This document shows, one piece after another, positions 41,412 through 50,264 of a DNA stretch of 64,000 bases; position 1 is the first letter of the stretch, and each line of letters begins with the position of its first letter. The stretch is taken from the NCBI GenBank assembly GCA_023515795.1, contig JALGPX010000012.1, positions 62,001 to 126,000 on the forward strand. The letters are read 5' to 3'. The notes beneath the pieces are model-generated. The model was not told the DNA's origin. It saw nothing but the letters and a program-made list of their open reading frames with translations, and did not search any database. Position numbers and translations under genes: made by a program. The DNA is from Amoeboaphelidium occidentale (lineage: Eukaryota; Aphelidiomycota; Aphelidea).

Positions 41412-41894
41412 ATGCCTCACTCATACGGTCTAAGAGCACGTACCCGTTACTTGTTTGCTAGAGAATTCCGCAAACACGGTCCAGTCAAGCTTTCTACATA
41501 CTTGAAGACTTATAAGGTTGGAGATATCGTGGACATTAAGGCTAACGGTGCAATCCACAAGGGTATGCCACACAAGTTTTACCATGGAAGAACTGGAATT
41601 GTTTATAATGTTACCAAGTCAGCTGTTGGTGTCATTGTTAACAAGAAGGTTGGAAATCGCTACATGGAAAAGCGCATTAATTTGAGAATTGAACACGTGA
41701 AGCACTCAAAGTGCCGTGATGATTTCTTAAAGCGTGTTAAAGAGAACACCAAGTTGAAGCAGGAAGCAAAGGCAAAGGGAGAAACTGTCAACGTTAAGCG
41801 TCAGCCTATTTTCCCTCGTGCAGCACACGTCGTCAGCGCAAAGAGCAATGTGCCAGAAACTCTAAGACCAGTTGCTTATGAAGCTTTGGTATAA
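41412..41894 (+). CDS. RPL21: 60S ribosomal protein L21 (eL21)
   Basis: 160 residues starting [13 protein letters not shown], matching the fungal eL21 start, with [33 protein letters not shown] and [19 protein letters not shown]. No coding intron. The ATG is the first codon after a likely 5'-UTR intron. Confidence 0.96.
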   Translation: MPHSYGLRARTRYLFAREFRKHGPVKLSTYLKTYKVGDIVDIKANGAIHKGMPHKFYHGRTGIVYNVTKSAVGVIVNKKVGNRYMEKRINLRIEHVKHSKCRDDFLKRVKENTKLKQEAKAKGETVNVKRQPIFPRAAHVVSAKSNVPETLRPVAYEALV

Positions 41895-41979
41895 ATAAAA
41901 CTATGGCCTAAAGTTATTGAACTGATTTTGGAAGGTATCCTCGAAAAGAACGGTAACAGTCTAGAAATCTGTATTGTTA

Positions 41980-43106
41980 TTATGATATGAGATCCCAGTC
42001 TCGTAAGTAGTTCATTGTTAGTTGCCAGGTTGTTAAAATTGCTACGTTCGTTGGAAATGCTCGAACAACTGTTGCAAACAAACCTCTGAAAAGTGATGAT
42101 ATGCCATTTTTCTTGTAAAGGTCATTCAAAGTTCCATAAAGAGTTAAAGGTTTAGATCCTGGCTTGTATATACTGGTATCAGCTTGTATGATTGTCTTTG
42201 CGACATCTATAGGATAAGAAGATGCCCAACCAACAATTCCACCTAAACCACCAGCAAGCATTAGGCGCCACCCACTAATGTCTTTTGGATCTGCTCCTTC
42301 TGGAGTTAACATGCGGCAGAACACTTCGTATGAAACAAAATATGCACCATAGCTTGGTGTTTCTCTGAGAGCTGTTGTTGGGAATCCACGAAACAGACCT
42401 CTGATACCATTGGCCTCGTATATTTTTCTAGTGACTGAAAAGAGATTATACTTCTTAACAGGTCCAGGTTTTGTAGAATCTACATGAGACTGAAGTTGTA
42501 TTTTCACTAGTTCCATAGGAGCACTTATAATGCTATTAATCAGACCAGATCCGCTGCCTGCAATAAAGATTTGAGTAAGTGTTGTTTCATCTGTAACATC
42601 CTTCTTCTGGGCATTTATCAGGGCACCGTAAACTCCAAACAGCAATGAATTTACAACCGCGACACCGATAAGTGGACTACTCATGCCTTCACAAAATCAT
42701 CAATCATCATGATCTTTGAGGTATACCTTTAAAGAGACCAAACATCTAAAGTGTTACAAACAGCAAAATAGATAAATTACTCCTTCGTATTTGATAATTG
42801 ATTTGAAGCAGTGTAGGGTACCATTATATTTCGGACCTCCAACAGGAGGACTTTGCAGTCGAACTTTAATCGTGTCAACTAATCAGTTATAACCCATTAC
42901 GACACATAGCAATTACATGGATGACCAGCAATAACTCCAGCGATTCCTGTTACAATTAATTGTCTGAAGAGTGCAAATAACCTCCGAAGGTACCAGCCAA
43001 GAAACCAGCTGATACCGATGATATCCTCCATCGCTTATCTACAACATCAGAGGTGATATCACACATCGTTCCAATTACCATCTGATACTTCAATGTGCTC
43101 ACTCAT
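41980..43106 (-). CDS. Mitochondrial carrier (SLC25), carnitine/amino-acid carrier-like
   Basis: Six exons, 43106-43079, 43038-42982, 42946-42917, 42878-42781, 42745-42727 (19 nt) and 42686-41980, with introns of 40, 35, 38, 35 and 40 nt, give 312 residues in one frame. All three carrier repeats are then present: HPFDTIKVRLQ, APMELVKIQLQ and YPIDVAKTIIQ. The middle EGMFGLFKGMSSPL is assembled from three exons. The sequence resembles the SLC25A20/A29/A45 branch (carnitine or basic amino acids), but the substrate is not certain. Six transmembrane helices, inner membrane. Confidence 0.9.
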
Positions 43107-43189
43107 AACTTTGTCTGTGGGTGTCAAGACGTGAAAACGTAGAGTACAAAAATAGACCATATCGTCGGCCAGTTGCTTTATTTCTGCTT

Positions 43190-43957
43190 TCAGATACTGT
43201 CAGTCAAAGCCTTGTTCAACTTTGCAACACGTGATGATATAGACAAATCAATAGACTTGTCTCCCACTTCTACAATCATTCCACCAAGTATGCTTTCATT
43301 AACCTACATGATCAGTTCCATTTTTAAAACATTACAGCTTACTTTGCTGACAATCTTCAAGTTCTTGCTGTTCTTTAATGCCTTGCTTCTGCTCAAGACT
43401 GTTTTTAATTGACTCTCCAACTTAGAATCCAAAGCCTTAGCAGTAGTAACAGTAACGGTAACTTCTCCACGCTGAGCAGCTGTCAGTTGAAGGAATGAGT
43501 TGATGATCGCATTAGTCTCATTCAAACGACGGTTATCGGCCAACAAAAGGAAAAAGTTCTTTGTCAAAGGAGAATACTTTTCCATTAATTGGTTGACGCC
43601 TGAACTCTTTTGGTCACGGCTGAGAACAGGATTCTCCAAGAAAGCTTTGATCTTATCGTCCTTCTTGACAACACTCGCAATGCGCTTAACTTCGCTTTCG
43701 ACGGTATCCAATTGGTTGGCCTTTGCGGCAGCTGTGAATAGAGCAGTTGCGTAACGCCCTTCAATTCCATGTAAAGCTAACGGAACCTAAAATATTGAAA
43801 TTTAATCTTGCACAAAAGCTGGAAAAGCATTACTTGAACATTTCCGCTGGAAGCTGCAGCAGCAGATGCGAATCCTCTACGAGCGACACTCTTATGAAAA
43901 TTAATGGAAATTATTTAATTGGAAATTTACCTGTAAAGCGGTCTTAAAGCTGAACAT
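43190..43957 (-). CDS. ATP5: ATP synthase OSCP subunit
   Basis: Four exons, 43957-43931, 43890-43834, 43786-43343 and 43303-43190 (introns 40, 47 and 39 nt), give 213 residues. The first two exons encode an Arg/Ala/Ser-rich mitochondrial presequence. The mature part starts near VPLALHGIEGRYATALF and ends in LGGMIVEVGDKSIDLSI, both OSCP/delta signatures. OSCP links the peripheral stalk to the F1 head. It diverges from the DHHC gene, with ATGs 33 bp apart. Confidence 0.95.
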
Positions 43958-43990
43958 TCTTTGTCGAGAAAAACTTGGATTCGATTTGCG

Positions 43991-44959
43991 ATGAGGCCAT
44001 GCGATGGTTTTCCTTTTTGGTTACGGCGGAGGGATAATCTGGTCAGTCTATTAACTGCAGTTCTCATTAACGTACCATGCGGCATATTTCTTGGTTATCA
44101 ATGGAAGTTTGTATTGAATATCTCATGGTTTCTCTTCTTAATATTCGCATATCTTTACGGAATGAGCATGTCATCTTTTCTATGTACAGTATTCACAGAT
44201 CCTGGATTCTTGCCACCTGGTTTAGATTCTGTCGCAGCTGCAGGTGGTCGGAATGAAGGTGGTGGTGGTGGCAATGGTACTTTTGAGACGCATGATCAAA
44301 GGAACTTGCTTGATGCATCATATCCATTCTCATCGGAATTGCCCCAGATCCAGAATAAGGATGTCTTAATACATGGTTTCAGCTTAAGACTAAAGTATTG
44401 CGAGACATGTAAGATATTTCGGCCGCCTAGATGTAGTCACTGCAGCGTATGCGACCGTTGCGTTGATAATCATGATCATCATTGTCCTTGGATGGGTAAT
44501 TGTATCGGCAAGCGGAATTATCGATTCTTTGTCTCTTTTTTGTTTTGGGTTGTTCTTTTATGTGCATTTGTCTTTGGTCTGTCGCTAGCTTATCTCGTCA
44601 CAACAGCTACGTCAAAAGGCCTTACGGTTGCAGAAATCTTGTCCAACTTTGGGCCCAGTATATTCTTGGTGGTGTTTACATTTTTGATCATGTGGCTGGT
44701 TGGTGGACTATTGGTTATGCATTTATACTTGATCGCAAAGAATCTTACAACTCACGAGCATGTAAGCTTTATCTTAACCATTACTGATTCTTTTAGATAC
44801 GATTATCGTTCGTATTGGAGCCTGCTGATAGTCTTTTTCATCTTGGTAGCTGGTACAATAATTGTAAGTTTTTGAGTTTGTTACTAATTCCAAGGCAAAT
44901 GGTTCATAAGTCGACCATTTTACGATCAATATCCTGCATCATATCAAAACATTGTTTAA
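43991..44959 (+). CDS. DHHC palmitoyltransferase
   Basis: Exons 43991-44761, 44797-44863 and 44895-44959 (introns 35 and 31 nt) give 300 residues. Four transmembrane helices flank a cytosolic DHHC cysteine-rich domain: YCETCKIFRPPRCSHCSVC, then CVDNHDHHCPWMGNCIG with catalytic DHHC. After the fourth helix comes the TTHEH motif (TTxE family position), and the spliced tail ends SWYNNCKWFISRP. The protein attaches palmitate to cysteines of membrane-associated proteins. A Gly-rich loop separates helices 2 and the DHHC domain. The stop lies 8 bp from the convergent POT1 stop. Confidence 0.92.
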
Positions 44960-44967
44960 AGAAGAAT

Positions 44968-46583
44968 TTAATTAACAACATCCAAAAAGCGGTATTTAAT
45001 CTTGCCGTTATCCTGAAACGAGCAGTAAGTTATTAGCTTTGACTGCTCTTTCAAAGTCTCCGCCTGCCTAATAAAATTGATTCTTTCTTCATACTTCTGA
45101 AAGTTCTTTAGTTCTATCCCAAAGAACCGTCTCAATTCATCTCCTACTAGCAAAATGGGAATATGGCCCGTTTGATCTTTTACAACAACATAAACCGCGT
45201 AAACAGTTTCGTTTGGTGAAATTTCTCCTGGTGGAAATCTAAAGAGGTAAGTCTTACAAATAAATAACCCTACTGCTTCAAATCTTTCGGTAGATAGTCC
45301 ACCAATTTGACTTCAGTGCAAAATCTAGCAGGAACGGTTTCACATGCTTTTGCGCTTGAAACATTGATCAACTTTCTTTCAACAGCTTCAACTGTAATTT
45401 CGATGCTCTCTGGTTTCTCTTCTTCAGGAATCCCTTCTATGGCCCGTTTTCGTCTGGATATTAGTAAAAGAGACTAGAATTACTTTAACAAATCTTCAAG
45501 CCTATCGTCGTCATCCTTCAAAACAAATACTTTCTGTGATCCAGTCTTGTCCCCTCTTAAGTGCAACTCAAAGACATTTCCAAAGATTTTAGCTTTGAGG
45601 TTCTGTATCAAGACATAAGTTTCAGGTTCAACATTTGCAATTTGATCTTTAAAATTATCCCACAAATAGCAATGAGCAATCATTTGAGACAAAGGCGACA
45701 TTGTAGGCCTAAAAATAAGCAACACAGAAGCCATAATGATTACAAAATAAGATCATTTTTAGAATAATCTGTAACTTCTACTCTCAGATTAGATGGACAT
45801 GTTCCTGCTGAAACAGAAATAACTTCACAAACCAAATCAAAATATATCGATGTATCCTTCACGGATGATATCGCTAACAAAGGCCTGGAGCCTCCAGATC
45901 TGTTGTAATCAGAATTTTGTCTAGATAGTTGCTTCTTTCCAAGATGTGGTTCGTCCGCGCTAAGTTTTCGTTTCATAGGCATGTTTAGATCGTTTGCATA
46001 AGAAGCATCAGGAAATAACTTCAATGCCAACTCATTTGCCTTAGAATAGAGATCATATGGAGGCTGAAGTGATCCTTTTGATGCATTAACTTTTACAGCC
46101 GCAGAAACGTAGAATGGTTCCGGGAGCCCTTTGATTTCATTTACCGGCTTATACAAAGCGAAGCCAGTCTCCTTGTAGCCACAGCCTTGAATCTTTCCAT
46201 CAAATTGCTTGGTTTTCATGTAAGTCAAGACGCAAATGCATCCCTCCACTACCTCAGGGAATTCCGAAAAGTTTTTCCTGAAGATATTGACAGGAATAAG
46301 CTCGTCGATGTCCAAAGTGTCATCAGTAATCCCGATATGCACCACAGAATCTTGATAAAAGATCAGCTTCTTCTATATCACTACCATAATAATACCTGTT
46401 CCTCCTGAAAGCTTCGGTGGTCTACTTGAAACTACTCACATTAGGTCGAGCTTGATAAAAAACCTACCAACCACGCCCACAACATTAAACGTACTGCCCA
46501 AATGCAAATTTCTTAATTGAACCCACTTGAAACATGAAACTTCGACAAGATCATTCAACTACCTTTCCGTCTGTTTGTTTCAT
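44968..46583 (-). CDS. POT1: Protection of telomeres 1 (single-stranded telomere-end binding)
   Basis: Seven exons, 46583-46563, 46525-46468, 46431-46396, 46350-45744, 45708-45484, 45453-45274 and 45238-44968 (introns 37, 36, 45, 35, 30 and 35 nt), give 465 residues in one frame. The first OB fold is rebuilt across exons 2-4: FNVVGVVVSSRPPKLSGGTD, HIGITDDTL, then EGCICVLTYMKTKQFDGKIQ. The second OB fold begins YFDLVCEVISVSAGTCP. A further C-terminal domain without clear signature follows. POT1 binds the telomeric G-strand overhang. No single reading frame shows the gene, which makes it easy to miss. Confidence 0.85.
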
Positions 46584-46642
46584 CGCTTTGGACTGAGAAA
46601 CAAAAAGCGGTAACGAAAGGCAAACTCTTATTAAATGAATAA

Positions 46643-46921
46643 ATGAACATATTGCGCGCGCAGAAACAAATTGGAATTCGCGGAAAACAATTCCGCCGCA
46701 CCTCGTTTCAACGCTCGAACTGCGTAAACCCTTTTATATCAATAAATTCAGTATATATGGACTCCATTCCAACAGATAGTGTTAATACTGAGAATAATGA
46801 ACCTAATACTCCATCCCCTTCACTTGTAGAGCTACATTTGGAAGAAGTGCTTGTAAGAGAGTTCAAGAATCAACGCAAGATCAGCAGTGTTGTTCTGCCA
46901 GGATGTACCATAACTTGTTCT
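46643..46921 (+). CDS. Open 5' gene fragment cut by an N, unrecognised
   Basis: 93 residues from an ATG to the N at 46922: a basic start (RGKQFRRTSFQR) followed by a Ser/Thr/Pro/Glu/Asn-rich stretch and a short helix (LHLEEVLVREFKNQRK). It diverges from POT1. It may be the first exon of a Fanzor B copy, since Fanzor sequence follows the N, or of an unrelated gene whose remainder is lost. No domain seen. Confidence 0.4.
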
Positions 46922-46922
46922 N

Positions 46923-47584
46923 TTATTGGTAATCTCATTATCCTTAATAGATTGGAGGACGTGATTGAATGATTGTAACCGTGAATACTCAACAAAAGGA
47001 ATGGAGAGTTATTTCGGGAGCTAAAAGCTCAAAGAAACAAAGAGATTTGTGGATTTCAAAAAGGGACGATATCCAGACTTTAAATTCTGGTATGCCTTCA
47101 GCCAAGGTTTGCACTGTTCAGAAATTCTCACAATATCTCGGAGTTGTATTGGAAAATCATTCACGTTTGTTTCACTTTTATGGTTCATTGAAGTGGCGTC
47201 AACTGAGAAGGAAAACTGACATAAGAAGACAGAAGGCCTACGATGTTTTGTGCAAAAGAATCGCTGGGGAGAAATTGGATTCCATTGTTGCTTATGGTTC
47301 TGCAAAGTTTTCTGCTTCAAGTCGTGGAAGCCCGCCCATCCCAACTACTCGCCTTTACAAGAAGTTATTACAGAGGAAGGTTTGTGTTCGTTTGGTTTGG
47401 GAGCATAGAACTAGTGTGGTTTGTTCTGTTTGTCACAACGATTTGCCGAAAGGAAAGAAATGGAGAGTGAAAATATGCCCTACTTGCAAGATCTACTTGA
47501 ACAGAGATGTTAATGCAGCGTCAAACATCAGACAGATATTTCTTTTCATGAATGGCAATAATGGACAAAGACCAATGCAATTTA
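46923..47584 (+). pseudogene. Fanzor B copy 2, longest intact C-terminal half
   Basis: From ATG 46969 the frame is open through KEWRVISGAKSSKKQ, SQYLGVVLENHSRLFHFYG, IVAYGSAKFSASSRGSP, VWEHRTSVVCSVCHNDL and CPTCKIYLNRDVNAASN to the N at 47585. It shows that the frame break in the first locus near 29650 is a one-base loss. RuvC-I is not included, so this is still a fragment. The bases before 46969 match the non-coding stretch at 29459-29503. Confidence 0.65.
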
Positions 47585-47585
47585 N

Positions 47586-48165
47586 AAAAGAATCGCCGGT
47601 GAGAAATTGGATTCCATTGTTGCTTATGGTTCTGCAAAGTTTTCTGCTTCAAGTCGTGGAAACCCGCCCATCCCAACTACTCGCCTTTACAAGAAACTAT
47701 TAGAGAAGAAGGTTTGCGTTCGTTTGGTTTGGGAACATAGGACAAGTGTGGTTTGTTCTGTTTGTCGCAACGATTTGCCTAACGGAAAGAAATGGAGAGT
47801 GAAAATATGCCCTAGTTGCAAGATCTATTGGAACAGAGATGTTAATGCAGCGTCGAACATCAGGCAGATATTTCTTTTCATGAATGGCAATAATGGACAA
47901 AGACCAATGCAATTTAAAACGTTCAAACAACGAATGTTGGCCAGCAGCGCATCGAATCCTGCAATACCAAATGACGGTCAATAAGCTGAGGATATGGGTG
48001 AAAAGAATACGTTCTCGGTAAGTCTCGTGTTTATGGATTGATCTTTAGGATATTCCTGCTCAAATTCCTCTTTAGTGCTATCGCTAATGCTCATGTTTTG
48101 GAACAAATTTGTATCGAATCAAGGGAGGAGATAAGAAAATAGATCTAACGCGACAGGAATTTTAG
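47586..48165 (+). pseudogene. Fanzor B copy 3, C-terminal fragment with premature stop
   Basis: Starts in KRIAGEKLDSIVAYG and keeps zinc ribbon (VCSVCRNDL, CPSCKIYW) and RuvC-III (NRDVNAASNIRQ). A CAA-to-TAA change at 47982-47984 stops translation before the terminal exon; the other copies have CAA. The 31-nt intron (48018-48048), last exon and tail are otherwise conserved up to the N at 48166. Confidence 0.65.
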
Positions 48166-48166
48166 N

Positions 48167-48398
48167 GGCCAGCAGCGCATCGAATCCTGCAATACCAAAT
48201 GACGGTCAACAAGCTGAGGATAGGGGTGAAGAGAATACATTCTCGGTAAGTCTCGTGTGTATGGATTGACCTTTAGGATATTCCTGCTCAAATTCCTCTG
48301 TAGTGCTATCGCTAATACTCATGTTTTGGAACAAATTTGTATCGAATCAAGGGAGGAGATAAGAAAATAGATCTAACGCGACAGGAATTTTAGAAACC
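48167..48398 (+). pseudogene. Fanzor B copy 4, 3' end only
   Basis: Begins in ASSASNPAIPNDGQQ, with the CAA codon intact. It contains the 31-nt intron 48246-48276, the last exon ending TAG at 48301-48303, and the conserved tail to about 48362. Its end and the next 36 bp match copy 3 to the latter's N, so copies 3 and 4 could be alleles or divergent reads of one locus. Confidence 0.6.
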
Positions 48399-48484
48399 CC
48401 ATATTCGTCACTACCAGGTTGGCCAACTTGATATAAACGATTCTTATAAAGAAATCCACAAATGCGATCACAAGGGACCTTAGA

Positions 48485-49500
48485 CTACTTTACCAACAAG
48501 GTACATAACGCAGGGACCAAATATTTGTGATTACAAGGGTACACTCTGCTTTTCATAATTTTGTACTTTCCTGGTATAACAGCATCACCAGGAGGAGACT
48601 CTTTACACAACTTTTTCAATTTTTCTAAAGAATTACACATCATTGTGTCGTTACTATCTTCAAGCCTAAAGAAGCGCCATTTTGCGTAAGTTGTTAGTAT
48701 CTCAGATACAAATCGGACCCCAAAATTAGATCGTAAATCTGCCATGTAATGCACCAGTTTTTGAGCCTTGTCCATTCAAAACTCGATACCATGGCGCAAT
48801 TGTGCTTCATTCGGAGGCTTTCTGACTTCAATCGCACCAACAATACCGGAATCAATACCCTTTTTAAGTAGAGCCAAATCAGTGAGATCACGCTTTTCGG
48901 TATTAATGCTTGAAAAGAGTACTTCATGAAATTCAAGTAGTTCTTGTCTCAAATCAGCGGCATTAAAGCAGTCTTCAAGAACCCTTTCTACAATGTTCCT
49001 AGCAGCAGTTTCGCAGTTCCAATCTTTCGGCAAGAGCCAAACTAAAGAAGCCTTCTCATTAATTTTCAACGGTTCAAATACAGGAAGCGAGATTTTCTCT
49101 GGTGAAAGATCAAAGTCAATAGTCATGTGCTTTGAAACCGACAATCTGGAATCTAAGGGACCTACACCCAAAGGACGCAATCCGTCGCTTACCAATTTTC
49201 CGTAGCAAGTTTTCTCTCTTAATTCTTTAGCTTCCTGTTCTGCCATCTCAGCCCTTTGTCTCTCTATCTCTAGCATTTGTCTAGCCAACGCCAAATCTTG
49301 AAACTGTTTTCTGCTATCCTCAGTTGATAGGCCTTCCACAAAATCATGAGAATCTTCAGCAGGAACGATAATGATGGTTTAGCAATGAAAATAGAGAATG
49401 TTTCAGTTTGCTGCGTCAGCCAATGACGAATGGTACGTTTTAAGGATCTTGCGTCCTGTAAGAGACCAGAAGGGGAGTCTTTAAACCAACAATAGATCAA
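48485..49500 (-). pseudogene. PD-(D/E)XK-like (Crinkler-type) protein, broken
   Basis: A minus-strand frame of about 280 codons is interrupted by one in-frame TGA (48776-48778) between LRHGIEF and MDKAQKLVHYMADLRSNFG. The downstream part (FVSEILTTYAKWRFFRLED) and upstream GAIEVRKPP resemble the restriction-nuclease-like domain found in Crinkler-type and related proteins. The 5' part near 49340-49500 continues only in another frame (QDARSLKRTIRHWLTQQ). Trp would fit at the TGA. It is most likely a pseudogene next to the Fanzor fragments; the family call is tentative. Confidence 0.4.
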
Positions 49501-49557
49501 ATTCTATTGCTTCTCGATAAATGTTACGGCCCTCTTGCCTTAAACTCAACAATCATT

Positions 49558-50168
49558 CTATTGTGACTGCCGCGACCTTATCCGTTTCACACTTTGTGCA
49601 AACTTAACTTCCATTCGAGAGAGCTGCCTTCCCACTTTAACTTGTTCGATTTTCCTCTGCTTGTTAATTTGATTAATTTCTGCCTTTATACTTTCAGTCT
49701 TGCTTTTGTAAAGTCTAATTCATAAGGCACCCTATCATGTAACTAAACTTACTTTATCATCCCTTCCAGCTCCTCGATATACCGACTCCAAATGCCCTCA
49801 TTATCATTCAATAATGTCAAGTTCAAAAGCCTATTGGCGATATGCGCGTATTTCATATCCATTTCCGCAAGCGACTTTTCCAAAGCAGCCAATGTTGTAG
49901 GAGTCTCCTTCGGGACAGCGTACTTGGAGAAATCAAGCTTTTCTTTGCATGGCTCTGTGCTGAAAGTCAAATCGATCTCTGGGTATTTATCTAAAACCGA
50001 AGGATGCAGCTCCTTGTGCTCCTGCTTTACGATCAATTGTTCTACTTCAGCCTTATCATAGTCTTCGTCAATGTACGGCAGCGAATCTAGTACGACATTT
50101 ATCTCTTCCTCCTCTTTGGTCTCCACAACTTGTTCCTCCTTAGCTTTTCTTTTTCCTCGTGGTGGCAT
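49558..50168 (-). CDS. BCAS2: BCAS2/SPF27 (Cwf7), Prp19 spliceosome complex subunit
   Basis: Exons 50168-49753 and 49714-49558 (38-nt intron) give 190 residues. After a basic, Lys/Glu-rich start the family block VVLDSLPYIDEDYDKAEVEQLI appears in two parts. The second half is coiled coil, completed by exon 2 with INQINKQRKIEQVKVGRQL, as in BCAS2. SPF27 is a core scaffold of the NineTeen complex that activates the spliceosome, fitting a genome with many introns. Confidence 0.82.
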
Positions 50169-50264
50169 GCGAAAGATCGTTTGTAAGAATCAAGAAGGGA
50201 GAAAAGCGCTTTACAGTTTAAGAATCTATTGAGCCATGCATTCCGTATATACCAACTGAAATGA

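Noticed and set aside
48776-48778. TGA recoded as tryptophan
   Set aside because: TGA ends well-supported genes here (MOCOS, ATP5, QTRT1), so genome-wide recoding is excluded; nonsense mutation or sequencing error is simpler.
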